Shown: piece by piece, positions 47,778 to 60,455 of the stretch
Layout of the letters: each line of letters begins with the position of its first letter
How positions within the stretch are numbered: position 1 is the stretch's first letter
DNA from: Heterobilharzia americana
Taxonomy: Eukaryota; Platyhelminthes; Trematoda; Strigeidida; Schistosomatidae
Direction: 5' to 3'
NCBI GenBank assembly: GCA_944470555.2
Contig: OX104130.1
Span: forward strand, 75,707,160-75,771,159
DNA length: 64,000 nucleotides
Made by a program: the position numbers and the translations under genes
Notes under the pieces: generated by a model
Seen by the model: the letters and a program-made list of their open reading frames with translations, nothing else
Told to the model about the DNA's origin: nothing
The model's database searches: none

Positions 47778-48062
47778 TTACCCGGTGCTTCCCGACAAGG
47801 TTTCTTTGAGACGCATGCTCATGGCATGAACATGGTTTTCGACCTCTTCCTTTTTATGAGTGAGATGTTTCTGTGATGAACTCCGTGTTGTGTTAATTCC
47901 TTCTGTTACCGGAACTTGATATTTTGCCGGCAATTTAGGATATTTCTTTTCAGGTCGGTGGTCGTCGTGAACCGACATCGTGGGAGAGACATTGGAAGAC
48001 CCACTATCAGCGTGCTGGCTGAGGGACCTGGAAGCCCTGGGTTTGATCTCAGGCGGGATCAT
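47778..48062 (-). other. Unrecognised 94-codon frame near left inner end
   Basis: An ATG frame rich in Ser, Lys and Glu (MIPPEIKPRASRSLSQHADS...). The mirrored copy at 50491-50733 is frameshifted by one missing base (near 47870 in this arm) and differs after HLTHK. No family recognised; overlapping plus frames are longer but equally unassigned. Confidence 0.2.
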
Positions 48063-48186
48063 AGGTGTGCACTGCTAAGAAATCCCGTGTTAGTGCTAAA
48101 TAGGTGTTCGGTGCTCCCAACTATTCAACGTTTCTCCAACCGACGCCAGTTCACGTTGAGTTGTGACCTGATATCAATAACAGTTG

Positions 48187-50366
48187 ATAAAGAAAATATC
48201 TCGAAGAGTGTCCCACTCTCTGGGACCAACCACGGTAGTCCACGATATGACGGAAGAAATACTGCATCTAGAAGAAAATATACTCATTCTGTTCAACGTT
48301 GGAAACGATTATTTTCGAGGATGGGGTTTATGAGACTGTTATCCATGGCGACCTGTAGGTTCCCACGTCACATACACCTGTTGGCTATTAACTTCACACT
48401 TCTGCAGGCCCTAAAAAAATGCTGCCGACAAGCGGTGCTGCTCGGTATAACATCGACGTTTACTCTCGCCGTAGTGAACTCAGACCTGGAACACTACGAC
48501 AAGGACAACGACATTAACCACAACAGTGTCAAGAAAAAATGGTTTATCCTCCTGCCGAGACTTGAAAAGGAATGACTTAGTGGCCAAGATGGCGCCTACC
48601 GATCACGCAGTCACGAGTTCCAATGCCCGAAATTTGAATTGCAGGCTTGTATAAGCCAATCGACTTCTTGGCGTTCACTTTTCTATCTCCCGGACTAGTT
48701 TCAGGTCTTTGGTGTAATCCGTGTCAGCAGACCCAGTCACTCGCGTGCCACAGCTCCGGCAATGCTTAAGGATGGACTTGCGTTGGTTAACTTTGTAGGG
48801 GCATGTTTATTTTGTTTCGGGACTGTGGTGCGGATGGATTCTCCAAATGTCGAGCTACCAGATAGTTGTTCGGACTGGTCGTAAAACGAATATAGGTACA
48901 GTGGAAAGATAACAATGGAAATCAATGCAGGGGAAATGGGAAAATGGGCGGGTGGAGGGGACGTGACACAAGATGAAGGGATAGGCCTTGGCAAATTTTG
49001 GAAGGGTGGGGAGAAGACGGCGCTATGAAAAACTACCTTAGTGGATAGTGTATCAGAGAGGTAAAGGCGAATGTAAGGTTATCGCGGAGATAGTGCAAAT
49101 CGAATCAATGATAAAATTATCATTGCTGTGGTTCCTCTTCTTGCTCAGGCCGGTACGGAGGCACGATAACCTGATTACGTTGGCTCCATTGTGATCATGG
49201 AAACCGATCCACGGACAAACCTACTTGGACCGGTTCCACTAGAACTGACTAAACAGCAGCAACTTTCACTACTGCATACAATCGTCTTCTGTCAGCCACC
49301 ACCATAAAGTTCGGTGTAGTGAGACGCGGCTACAGGTGTCCTAAATGCAATTTTAGGGGACCTCGTGGTAAGGTGATGGTTCTATCTTTCCTGTTAGGAC
49401 GTTGCTGAAAAAATTGTAGCCCTGACACAAAATTTGGTACTGTCGGATGTTAGCGACATCTCAGCTGAAATGGACCGCATGTGTCCGTTTAAGAAAAGTG
49501 GAGAGCACAGGGTGGGAGGCAGAGATGCACTACTTCTTGAAGCCAATGGACAGATGAACGTGTTACTGACACTATAAGGACACAGCTCTTAGATTCCATG
49601 TGGTGCCACCTTGTGTTTGAGAACGGGAACCATCTGGTCGGGGAACTGTAGAACCCCTGCTGGTTCTACGGAACAAAATCGACAACTATTTCAGGTAATA
49701 TCCGCATTGGTGGGTACAACCATTCACTAGGAGGCTATCACCGTGGGGATTTTAGTGTCCCAGATCCACACTTCGGGCAAAGTTGAGGAACTTCAAGTGG
49801 GACGCGCTATGGAAACCTGCTAAAGGCCGTCAGAATGCCGGGCTGTATGAAAATATTGCCGACGACACCCACTGGGGGCCAAGTGGAAAGCCTATAAAAT
49901 TGGCCTATCTTCTAACTGACATCCACCCGCTAGCAGAAAATGTTCGGGTTCAGACTCCTCCCGATGGCGGTGTTCATGGAATGGTAATGTTTGATTTGAA
50001 AATTGGCAAAAACCATTATAGGGTGGATATCACCTCTGTTTTTGTTGCATCAGGGAAGGCTGCACGGTGGTGAACCAATATCTGTTAGTAGGCTAATGGC
50101 CTCAGGTGAGGAATTCCCAGTCAACCGGGAGGACTGAAAGCTAGGGAGGGAAGCCATTAAGTAGGTGATTCCTGCAAATGTCCCGATACGAATAGGGGCT
50201 CTACAGAAGAGCCAGGTCATAGCGAACATAAAAACAATAATTTGTCCTTGTAAGGGCACTAACACATAACCACACCACACAAATTTGGAGACTGGTGCAG
50301 CATAAATGATCTGAAATGAGTAACTGCGCGCACGAATGAAAAGAAATGGCCAGTTTGGGGCTTGTA
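48187..50366. other. Unique spacer of the inverted repeat
   Basis: 2180 bp found once only. It begins with CR1-like ORF1 sequence (second unit of the direct repeat), contains a 219-codon frame overlapping the arm boundary (47916-48575) and ends in CR1-like endonuclease sequence. Confidence 0.95.
49600..50080 (+). pseudogene. CR1-like endonuclease C-terminal half
   Basis: Plus-strand frames give WCHLVFENGNHLVGEL (49595-49650), then NHSLGGYHRGDFSVPDPHFG (the GDFN/D catalytic block; D kept, N to S), and, in the ATG frame 49783-50073, NAGLYENIADDTHWGPSGKP, IKLAYLLTDIH, NVRVQTPPDGGVHGMVMFDL. The order GDFN - LYxHVxxxTRW - SKLDLVLT - PLGKSDHAVLxFD is that of CR1/Jockey-clade endonucleases; the catalytic SDH is altered to GVHG. 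At least one frame change, so inactive. It continues the ORF1 of the left arm in the same orientation. Confidence 0.7.
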
Positions 50367-51333
50367 CAACTGTTATTGATATCAGGTCACAACTCAACGT
50401 GAACTGGCGTCGGTTGGAGAAACGTTGAATAGTTGGGAGCACCGAACACCTATTTAGCACTAACACGGGATTTCTTAGCAGTGCACACCTATGATCCCGC
50501 CTGAGATCAAACCCAGGGCTTCCAGGTCCCTCAGCCAGCACGCTGATAGTGGGTCTTCCAATGTCTCTCCCACGATGTCGGTTCACGACGACCACCGACC
50601 TGAAAAGAAATATCCTAAATTGCCGGCAAAATATCAAGTTCCGGTAACAGAAGGAATTAACACAACACGGAGTTCATCACAGAAACATCTCACTCATAAA
50701 AGGAAGAGGTCGAAAACCATGTTCATGCCATGAGCATGCGTCTCAAAGAAACCTTGTCGGGAAGCACCGGGTAAACCCCACCTATCGGTGGCGGTCCACG
50801 GCGGAGATCTATTGGCCAGCGAGTTTCCGTTAGAGTGGTTCTAAAGGGAGGACCATATTTAGGCCAGAGATTATCGAAACTTTTAGCACCGTCCACCATA
50901 CAGAGTTGAACACCCTACCACCCAACCGAAATTTTAACCACTAAACTTTCAACGTTACCTAGTGTAGAAGGGTTGCGCAAGATACAGATAACCTCTGGTA
51001 TGTTCATCGAGAAACCACCCAAGATCCACTCAAGAAAATATCTGAAACGCAGCGATATTTAGTCACTTGTGTCGAAGAAGTGCAAAAAAAGTGGTACTTT
51101 TATAACCTAACTTAACGCTCCGCAGAGAGAAACACGTTCCCGCGGGGTGGAAGAGTGCTACATCATCCTCGATACTGAAAGATGGATATGTGCAGAACCC
51201 GAAGTGTTATCCATCTTAAGCTCTGCTAACGGTGTCGCTTGTGGAGATGAAAAGTTTGACAGATAGCCCCGCAAAGGAATGATAAGGGAGGAAGCGGCAC
51301 TAAGAGATGCTGGTGCCCTGAAACTCCAAAAAT

Positions 51334-52267
51334 CTAGCAGTCAGCTGGAAGGCGAGGAAGGAACTCCTGCATATCGTGGACCACCGTGGTTGGTCCCAGA
51401 GCGTGGGACACTCTTCGAGATATTTTCTTCACCAACCACTGCCGGTGCACCTCAGCTTTCATGCTGGATGACCGATCGACGACTAGCGCGGGTGAAGGCA
51501 AGAGGAATCTTTTGACGCCCCTAGAAGAGCTCGGGGTCACTCCCATCGGTGGTGGTCTCACCAAAGGTGAGTGGCCACCACTGCACAGTCTTGTCTCTCG
51601 CTTGTCTGGTTCCAGTGTGCAGCATACGGTGCCATTGTATGCAGGAGAGTAAAATAAGACGATGGAGTTGGACCACCAGTTGATGTTTTTGTTGTCACGT
51701 GCTTCGCGTAACTTTTCACGGACAGGCGACGCTTTCATCTCCACTCTTACCCATTCCTCAGGATGTTCATCAGTAACCTTCGCTGGAGTATACTTCAGGT
51801 TGGTGTAGCTGGCTTTCTGCATGACAGCCGCTTGGTCATTTTTGCTGCCTGTGGAGCGTCACGGAACGTCTCGGTTTTAAGAGTCTTCCACGATAGTGGT
51901 TTGTGTGGGTGCCTGAATTTGAGCAGCCACCAGAGAGCCCCTTGTTGTTGCCACGAAGATACCAGGGGCTGGAGGTGGTCTCACGTGGCACTTAAGGCAG
52001 ATATACCGGAACCGTGAGCGTGGATGGCACGTATTAAATGCTTAATGTTGGTCTGGTACCTCCTCATCACGTTGAAAATACACCCAATTACTACAAATGC
52101 TACACTTGAGAGCTGCGTCACCGTTGGCTACAGTTAGGTGACGTATGTAACAATTGTCACTGTGGACAATGAACTGGGCCAGGAGTTTCCTCGTCGTTCC
52201 CCGCTGTTGTCGCTCGGCGGCTAGGATTCTTCGAGTCACTCCAACACGCCTTGGCTCTGGGTTTTGT
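51334..52267 (-). pseudogene. CR1-like ORF1, right-arm copy
   Basis: Mirror of 46285-47218 with identical translated frames (zinc-finger-like frame 52239-52042; second frame 51822-51334). Unlike the left copy it has no endonuclease downstream: on its strand the arm ends and runs outward, and the spacer endonuclease lies on the opposite strand. Confidence 0.5.
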
Positions 52268-54420
52268 TAGCACCTAGAAAGAGGTGGTCGATAACTGAGG
52301 TGAGGCTACATTTGAGATGTGTTTGAAGCAAGATTTAACCGACCCAACGCTGCCACACAATAAGTAAGCAGGAAACAGCAGGAAGCAGCGGATAAGAACG
52401 TGTGTCACGCTAAATGTGGACAATCTATAATAAAATAAGTAAACGTTGCTGACCTTATCTTCAGTTGTCTAGTCGCATAACTCGGGTGAATATCGAAAGC
52501 CACCCATAGATCCAGGTCGTATGGGTGAGTGGGATATACAGTGCTGCAGATGCAGCAACCTGAGCTATAGCAGTTGGTCGAGATAGGTAGACCTACCGCA
52601 CAGTTGTCCTTCTAGAGAGTAATGGTAGTGGCTAAGTGGGAATTGTGGGTTTTACAGACGACTAGTTGCGAAAATGTGTTGGATTAAGAGACGAAAGCTT
52701 GGACAGGGTAGTCGCAAGTTTGGTTATTTTCAGGAAGAATGAAAACAAGGTAAAAACATGGTAGTATTCAAGGAGTGCACTCAATCTAATTCACTCTCAC
52801 TGTCTAATCGTAATCTGTATTCGTTTTCTTGATTTTGTACGCAATGTTACAACCAGAGAAACTTGTGATCCTCTGTTTTAGACACAAAGCTGGTTAAGTG
52901 ACTGCTTCTTCAATTTCGTCCCCAACCCTGGTAAGGTTAACACTGTAGCGTTCACCTGACGACATTTCAAACACTTACTTCATTTCCGCTTTCACAAGGT
53001 AATGTTTTCCATACTTTTGTTCCACACACGAATTTATCAGCCATAGACAGCATTTAATCCATCTAGTGATTGTAGGTGCCTGGAGAGTGCTATACCAGTA
53101 AGACTCTCTACTTCGGCTTGACATATTTCCGGAGAGTATGGAACTCTAAAAAGGACTTTGGGTGCACTTCGGTAGCTTAGGGCTGAGTATATGCTTAAAA
53201 ACTCAGGGCAGCGCAGCACGTTCTCCGAAATTCCCGTAGTGTTTTTCAGAAACTTCCAAGGTTCCTTAAGTCAGCCTGAAGCTCTTGTAGACCTATCTGC
53301 AGTTCCCTAAAGTATCTCGAAGTTTTACAGACCCTCCTGCAGTTCCAGAAGATACCTTGGAACTTTTGACAGAACAATCGAGACTTACCTAGGAGCCTGT
53401 GACTAGAGGTTCCAGTTGTCACCTGAGAATAAACTTGGGTTGAAGCTTGGAATTCAGAAGATTATAATTTAACGTATAGAACATATGCGGTTAACTACAC
53501 TCAAATAACTGTGCGGCCACTTTTATTATGATTTCCATTAAGTACTGGCAAATTACATATATTTTCACCGATCTAATAATAACAATCCCTGAGCCTATCA
53601 AATCCCCATATGATAGAGTAATTATGCTACTAGTTGGTGCCTAGACAATATATTAGTAGAACTATGAATAGATCCTTGTCGTAATATCGACTTGATTGAC
53701 TGGTCGATATGTTCCGTAGGTAAATCCAGAAAAGCTTTGGTTGAAAGCAGGCACATGACCTACAAATAACCCAACAAAATGGATGATACCTCATTAGCTT
53801 TTATGCTGTTCGAAATTTCAGAAGACATTCATGAAGAGTGAGTCACAGCTGAAAATTACTGTACACCCAGTTTCATGATTTATATCAAGGCGACAAACTA
53901 GCATTGGTTCTGCAAGAAAATAAGAACTTTGAACCTATTCTAATTCCATCCATGACTGTTGAGTGGGGACAAGAGCAGCACGAAGCAAACAACAGATATA
54001 ACATTGGAAACCGTGAAAACACCTAGAAGTACAAAGCCGACTTGAGACAATCAGTTGTTTGAAATGGAATTCAAACGAGCCTCTAGCATTAATAAAGGAC
54101 GCTACTGTATAAGGGAGAATCGTACAACGTGATCTTAAGGTGAAGGCTTATTTCAGTTATTAAGAAGACATACTATGCAGCCAAGCTCAGTATTTTAGGG
54201 AGAACGAAACATGTACTCCAAAATTGACCTCATCACTACATAAGTGGTTACGTCACGCCCTGCTGTGTATACCAATTTACATGTGTATGGGGTAACCCAT
54301 ACATTGGGAGGAGTAATCGAACTATGAAGTTGAGGGTGGTGGAGGATATCCCTAAATAGCTAGAAAAAATCACATTCACATAATCCGATAAATAGAGGGA
54401 GCAGGCAGACGTCATCCCCC

Positions 54421-54590
54421 ACAGGTAAACACACTGTAGAAACGGGTCACAGGATTGACCCCGAAACAGCCTTTAAACTTTCATATACCAGCCGTCAAGA
54501 CCGTATACTTAGGTCCATTGAAAGTCTAACTATACGAAAGTTCAAGCCTCTTTGTGTATTCAAAAATAATTCATGCTTACCTGAAGCTGT
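54421..54590 (+). pseudogene. Penelope GIY-YIG domain tail, right-arm copy
   Basis: Mirror of 43962-44131; reads TVETGHRIDPETAFKLSY and IRKFKPLCVFKNNS on the plus strand. Confidence 0.6.
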
Positions 54591-54786
54591 CTAGAGTAGC
54601 AATACAAGTTTTACGACTAAACCATCCATCCCGGAGAACACAACACCACCAAAATTTTTATCTCATTTTAGTACCAAGGGAGGTGTGAAAAAGTACCACT
54701 CCTCCTCACTATCATTGTATGTCCCAAATCTTGCATTATCGCAACTTACGTGCCCTACCCTACTTTCGCTTTTTATATAAAATACC

Positions 54787-55101
54787 TTGACAAGCAAATG
54801 TGTGACCAGACTGTTCAAAATATATTGCGAAAATACACATTTCTCAGATAACCTCCGTCTTCTTATCACATTGTGCAGATCATCCATAAAAGGGGCTGGT
54901 TTTTTCAAAAGCAAAGGAATACTGAAGCGAGATCATAACTTAAATTATTGTCGAGGAATCGTTAGAATAGGCTTCCCTTGGCATACACCACCACCTCGAT
55001 TCTATAGGCTATGTGGCATCTCAAAGAGGAGCCTCGTCAATCTTGCCAATTATCTGAGCTGTTGTGTTAAAACCAATGTGGTTAGTTTTTTTCTCTACTA
55101 G
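54787..55101 (+). other. Unrecognised coding-like frame, right-arm copy
   Basis: Mirror of 43451-43765, identical translation, opens with TTG. No family recognised. Confidence 0.2.
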
Positions 55102-56502
55102 ACTTCAAAATTAGTGACCAGTCGAATAGCGAGTTGGAGAGTCTGCGAATCAAAGATTAGGTGGGGACCGTGAAGTTGTAAACATCCTTAGACAAGCATT
55201 TGTGAGTCTTCTAAAAGGTGTACCTGGGTGCTTAACCTTGCTGCCACATACATGTTTTTCTAAAAGCCATCTTGCAAAATAAAGGCTTGAACAGAGTCTT
55301 CATAATCTCCACACGGTTGCCTAAAATGAGCCTGTAAACCCAATATGGATGTGGGTTGACATAAAATAATGTTCATTGAAGAAGTTTTCAAACGCCACCA
55401 TAGTTTGAAGGAACCTGTTCTACTTGTTGTTAATTAACTCCGTTGGACTTTAGAGCATGCATTTGCTGTTTTGAGTGTTCTGCTGCTGTCTCTACAAAAT
55501 CCTTTTTGTCAGAGAAGAACCAGCCTGCCACCAGTCCGACAAAGTGTTTATTTTGCTCTGGAGTTACTTTGCACGATAACTTTATGTAGTGCTTTCTGCA
55601 GGAAGATGGTCGTTTTTGTGATTCATTGCATGCATTCTTTGCTTGATATTGAGAGCAACACTGCCCATTTCCCTTGATAAAACTAGAGCTCAATTGTCAC
55701 GGCTTTGTATCAAACTCATTTGCAGTTGTTGACTGGATTCTGATGTACATAGGTAGTCAGAGTGTGGATTTTGTTCTTTGTCACGGGCCAAGTCTTCACA
55801 GTCTCCCTTCATGCTCTTATTTTTACATGTTAACTTCTTTCTTTCCACACAGTGTTAAAAGACAACCATGGTGGAATAATCTTGATGCCTCAAAAAAGTA
55901 ATCATCATACCCGTTACAGTTTTCACACCATTTTTTGGTTTCTGCTTGTCTAGTTTATGTAACTGGCGTTTTTTGTTTTGCAGTTTGACTTTTATCAACC
56001 ACACAGCAGCAATGTAATTGAAAACTAAAAAGATAAAGCTGAAATTATTTTCATCGAAACTTGTTTGCGCCTACTCGTTTGATCTTTTATACTTTCCTGA
56101 TCGTACGCGGGAAGAGGAGGAGAAATAATTAATTTTTTATTCAGTCTGATAGTCTCGTATTCTGTACTTGATTTTTGGTTGTCAATGTCTGTGAAAAAAG
56201 TATATTTATCATAAATTTTTGTTTTTGGAATTTTACAGTTAATTGATGTGCGTCTTCTAGAGGAAATAGAGGCTCTTCTTTGATTACTATCTCAAGTCAC
56301 TTTGAAAAATAAGTGTTACGCAGTATCATACGATATTGCTAAGCGCTGTACATTTATGTCCCGCAGATAAAGAATAAGTTTCATCGAGTTTCGATGTGAA
56401 GTGGTTACAAACAGAATACGCATTCCTGACAGTAATTCCAACCTATGAACTCAATAATATTGGTACTTATCCAGTGCAGTTCTCTCCTCATACTGCTTAT
56501 TT

Positions 56503-56688
56503 ATGAAAAACAATAACGAAACAGCTGTACAGTGCTCTTTGGTTTCCAATGTTTCTTTGACTGATGTTGATTCCATATGTGAACTTCCTTTGTTACCAAT
56601 TAATCCTACGCAAAAGAAATCTCAAGATTTGAATTACATCTTCATTATTTATGTAATCTGTATTATTATTATTATTTTAGGGAACTAA
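56503..56688 (+). CDS. Hypothetical 61-aa ORF, right-arm copy
   Basis: Mirror of 41864-42049. Immediately after it, 56681-56741 looks like a small exon: acceptor attattattattttag, 61 bases open in one frame (ELKYLSERDIRRKNTYSKCQ), donor CAG|GTAGGT. The frame phase does not join simply to the ATG frame, so an exon link to the death-domain-like exon is only a possibility. Confidence 0.3.
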   Translation: MKNNNETAVQCSLVSNVSLTDVDSICELPLLPINPTQKKSQDLNYIFIIYVICIIIIILGN

Positions 56689-58455
56689 AATACTTATCTG
56701 AGAGAGATATTCGTAGAAAGAATACATACTCCAAATGTCAGGTAGGTAATGTTCAACATACTTTAGATAAACCAAGGAATAACTATCGTAAGTGACTATT
56801 TTAGCGAATAAAAATCAGTAAAACATTTTTAGGGATTTTATGGGTTCAGTCCTAAATGAGTGTTTATTCACTCGCAAGGAAACAGGTTAAATTAAGATGG
56901 AAAGCACATCCAGACTTAATCTAGCTGACCCTATATGGGTTCGCATTCGATCCCAATTGCCAATTCTTGTGGTCATTAGATAATTCAGGAATAATGATTA
57001 CTAAGCAATAAACAAATCAGCATCGTTTTATATAACATTACTTGATGTGGCTCATAATGACGGACTAGTCATTGGATAACGTTTCAAGCCTAAGTTATTT
57101 CTCGTAATCATATCGACATGATCAAACAGCTAACTGACTGGATTTGTAGATTTCAACTGATTTTATCCTTTGTTTTTTTTTTGGTATTGGATGCCGAGTC
57201 GATGAATGAAGCTTCGTATCCCTGTACTCAACTAGATTAGTCTTTAAGACTTAAACTTTGTCCCATCTTTTTGTGTATTTGCATGTTTAGAAATGAGTGG
57301 ATCCCCTCACAGATTACTCATCCTATCAGGGTTTAGAATTCTAGATTTAGCTGAGTTCCTGTACTCTGGTGACCTGATACACTGCAGTCAATTGGTTTTA
57401 GCTGTGTCTCACCGTCAGTTCACGTTCTTCGGTAGATTAAATTATTTTTATTGGGTGAAGTAGCTGGAGTCCTTAAGCTGAAAAAGTTTGTCTATGAATG
57501 AATCTGTAGGTTTTATTGCCGATATAACCTCAGCATAGGATTTTCAGCTCCGCCTTCTTATTTAGCAACATTTTCTGGGTTTTGAACTCCTTCTCAGTAG
57601 CTTTGCATTAACTGCTCAATTATCGCTTCTTCTCAGCTAAAATGAAGTTAGGAAGATAATCATTCATAAATAAAGTTTCTGTTAAGTTCTTCGATTGCTT
57701 AATTTAAATTTTCCAGCTCATTGGTTAGATTCTTATCTTGATTCGTTAGGCATTTGACAATGCCTACTTTTCATGACCCGGGATGTTCGAAAAGTTATCT
57801 AGTGAATAAAATTGTATCCCTGCTTAACCTCTTCAAGCCCGATGCAATAAAAAGGAAAGACCAGTAGCCTGAAAACTTAATATCATATTTATACTCTTGA
57901 AAAGGATCTTTCTAGCAAGATCGAAACGTTGAGGAATAATACAGAATATTTATTTCATTATTTGTTCTAATATACTACGCAGGAATTACACAAGTAAAAG
58001 TACACCTCATACGGTGAATCATACTAACTCGTTGCTCAAGTTTTTTCAAACTGTCCAGTTCATTGTTGGTCAGGATACCTTCAAAGACCATTAGATTGAA
58101 TAATTTATCAAGTCGGTCCTACCTATGTACTTTATCACCCCCCACAGTAAAGAAAATCGAAAATAATATATTAAAACACATACACACAGGGTCATAGGAA
58201 AATATCGATGGTCAAGCGAGGATAAATAGAACAAGAGGTATACAGTAATGATAATGATAGTGATAATAACAGGAACATCATTACTTTAGTGCATTTCGGT
58301 GCAGAAAATGAGAGCTGAAATTTGAGAAAACTCAAAATTAACACATAGTTATTCAGAGCAGAGAATGTGAATTTTAGTTGACTATAATGTTTTGAATAAA
58401 GTTCTTTTTATCCATCTCTCACTTATTGTTTTTGTTTTGTGTTTACACGAAACAG

Positions 58456-58820
58456 ACAAAAATGAAGATAAAGAACAGGAGAATAATTCTTCAGCTTCTG
58501 TTTTATCCGATATCAGTATATTAAATATTGCTAAAGCATTGACTGAAAATGATGTAAGAGCCTTTTTATTATTGAATATACCATTGACAACATGTGTTAA
58601 TAATTATGAAGAAATGCGTACATTCAATCAACGTGAAGCTGCTTTTAAACAAAAAACCCTTATGCAATGGAAAAAATTACGTGAATCAGTAAAAGATGAT
58701 GTTAAAATTGCTGAATTAGAATATGCCCTAAGACAATCAGATCATAAAGAATTGGCTGATATACTTGTTGAACGTAATCGTATGAATTTAGAGATTACAC
58801 GTGATCTTTTACAGAAATAA
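58456..58820 (+). CDS. Death-domain-like terminal exon, right-arm copy
   Basis: Mirror of the left-arm exon with identical protein. The 3' splice site ttgtttttgttttgtgtttacacgaaacag ends at 58455; the exon enters in phase 1 and codes KNEDKEQENNSSASVLSDIS through the death-fold helices to RDLLQK, stop at 58820. An AATAAA at 59214-59219, about 395 bp past the stop, is a suitable polyadenylation signal. Upstream exons should lie between about 56.5 kb and 58.4 kb but could not be resolved. Both arms therefore carry the gene pointing away from the centre. Confidence 0.5.
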
Positions 58821-59213
58821 CTTAACTGTCTCCTTCTTTTTTTTGTACACTATTTGACTTTTACTTACTTTATCTTCATTCAGAGTTGTAATTTTTAAAA
58901 GATGCGCCTACTTTCTATCTATTCATACTATTCTCAAGTTGTTCAATGATATTTTTTGTTTGAAGTCATTCTGATTCATATCAAAAGTGTGTGTAATCGT
59001 TATATGTGCATCATATTGACTAACACTCTAATCTTGCCAATATATAATTGGAAACAAGCTCTAGTGCTTTAGAACTCTGAAGTGAACTTCATTGAAGTGT
59101 GAATAATATTTTGTCAGGTCATGAATAGTTTGTTTAAGAAATTACCTTTTTTGGAGACGCTTTTATGCTGCTAAATGTTTGTGGATAATGAATTTTATGT
59201 ACTTTATAAAAGT

Positions 59214-59219
59214 AATAAA
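59214..59219 (+). terminator. Candidate polyadenylation signal
   Basis: AATAAA downstream of the death-domain-like exon; mirrored in the left arm at 39333-39338 (minus). Confidence 0.45.
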
Positions 59220-59358
59220 CATTCTACTTGTTTTTATGCTTGAATGTTTGGAGTTAATCTTTAGAACTTTCTACACTGCTTACTGCACTGACTGACGTCT
59301 TCCGAGTATTTATCAGTAAACTTGAAGAAGATGAAAGTACTATATTTGGTAATAGTTG

Positions 59359-59419
59359 ACAGTGGATTATAGAACACATATGTACTTCGTCCTAACTGGG
59401 ACTCATCAGCCGAATGTAA
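59359..59419 (-). ncRNA. Degenerate hammerhead motif, right arm
   Basis: Mirror of 39133-39193 with the same core, including GAAG in place of GAAA. Confidence 0.6.
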
Positions 59420-59660
59420 CTTCATTTTAGATGTGATCAATGGCCATGCTGGGGCATACTTATAAAATAGTGCCTATACCAGAGAAGCTGGTTATTTACT
59501 TCCATTTTAGTTGACTTATTACATGCATCACACAGTTGGACAGCATTATTTACTAGGTAACGTTCCAGAAGACAATTTATTGTCCATACTCATAGCAGGG
59601 TCGAAACTGAACAAAATAAAAATCTACTCAAAGATTGTATAAATATTCATACAGTAGGCA

Positions 59661-59894
59661 ATGAGCCACACCTTTTCTGTAAGGGCTAGTGATATTATCT
59701 TGCTGACTATGGATAGTAGGTTATGTTTGAAAGGTTATCCATTGAATAATACTGTTTCACTGCTTGGTACATCTAGTAAGCAAAATGAAATGCAATTACA
59801 TTCTACCATAGTGCCCAAGTTCTACTCACATATTACTGATTATCTAAGCCCTGTGAATTCAACAACTATGAAGCTCACTCTTCATTACCGATAA
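59661..59894 (+). CDS. Hypothetical 77-aa ORF, right-arm copy
   Basis: Identical to the left-arm ORF at 38658-38891; unknown function. Confidence 0.25.
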   Translation: MSHTFSVRASDIILLTMDSRLCLKGYPLNNTVSLLGTSSKQNEMQLHSTIVPKFYSHITDYLSPVNSTTMKLTLHYR

Positions 59895-60185
59895 ATTATT
59901 TTGCCAGATTGAAAAAGTGTTTTTCGTTGACTTTGAAAATCAGTTGAAATGACATAATAATAAAGTTGGAAGTATGTTATCGCTTGATATGTTATGTCCG
60001 GCCAGATTTCTAACTATGTTTACTATTTTCTTGAGTATGTTAACCAACATTGATGAATACCGTCATAAAATTTTTCTATTGAAGTTGTCACTGGAATTCA
60101 CTTACAAATTAAGTCATTTTTCCTGAAAAAACCAACCATTTATGAAATAATTTTACCTAGCTTAGAAGTTTTAATTACGAAAAAT

Positions 60186-60455
60186 ATGCGTTTTGAACTC
60201 CTCTTACTTCCTACAGTCGGAAAAAAAATGTATCATTACGAAGTTATAAGCAATATCAAAACAACTGTAGAAACCACGTATACGCTAACAGCGATCAGTC
60301 GGTTCGGGGTGGAGCTGCACAAGAAATTTTTATTATGCCTTAATAGCTTGGAAGCAATAAAGAACGGATCGAATCAAAGTCAAAATATCATAGATGAGTT
60401 TCAGGTAAAGTCTAGTTTAAATCTGTGCCAAAAAGGAAAAAGGCGAGCGCTTTGA
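60186..60455 (+). CDS. Hypothetical 89-aa ORF intact only in the right arm
   Basis: ATG frame MRFELLLLPTVGKKMYHYEV... with a consensus donor (TTTCAG|GTAAAG, 60404/60405) inside, so it may be an exon ending there. The left-arm counterpart (about 38097-38367, minus) has one extra base and substitutions near 38238 that break the frame. Not recognised. Confidence 0.25.
   Translation: MRFELLLLPTVGKKMYHYEVISNIKTTVETTYTLTAISRFGVELHKKFLLCLNSLEAIKNGSNQSQNIIDEFQVKSSLNLCQKGKRRAL

Larger units (their letters stand above)
37233..48186. repeat. Left arm of giant inverted repeat
   Basis: Reverse-complement match to 50367-61318, shown by identical translated frames at mirrored positions (coordinate sums 98551 at the outer end, 98552 through most of the arm, 98553 at the inner end, i.e. 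two net single-base indels). Homology starts at cttactc (37233) within the Penelope remnant and ends at cagttg (48186). Arm length 10954 bp. Confidence 0.97.

Noticed and set aside
51279..51652. Frames on the plus strand of the right arm (78 and 88 codons)
   Set aside because: Antisense shadows of the CR1-like ORF1.
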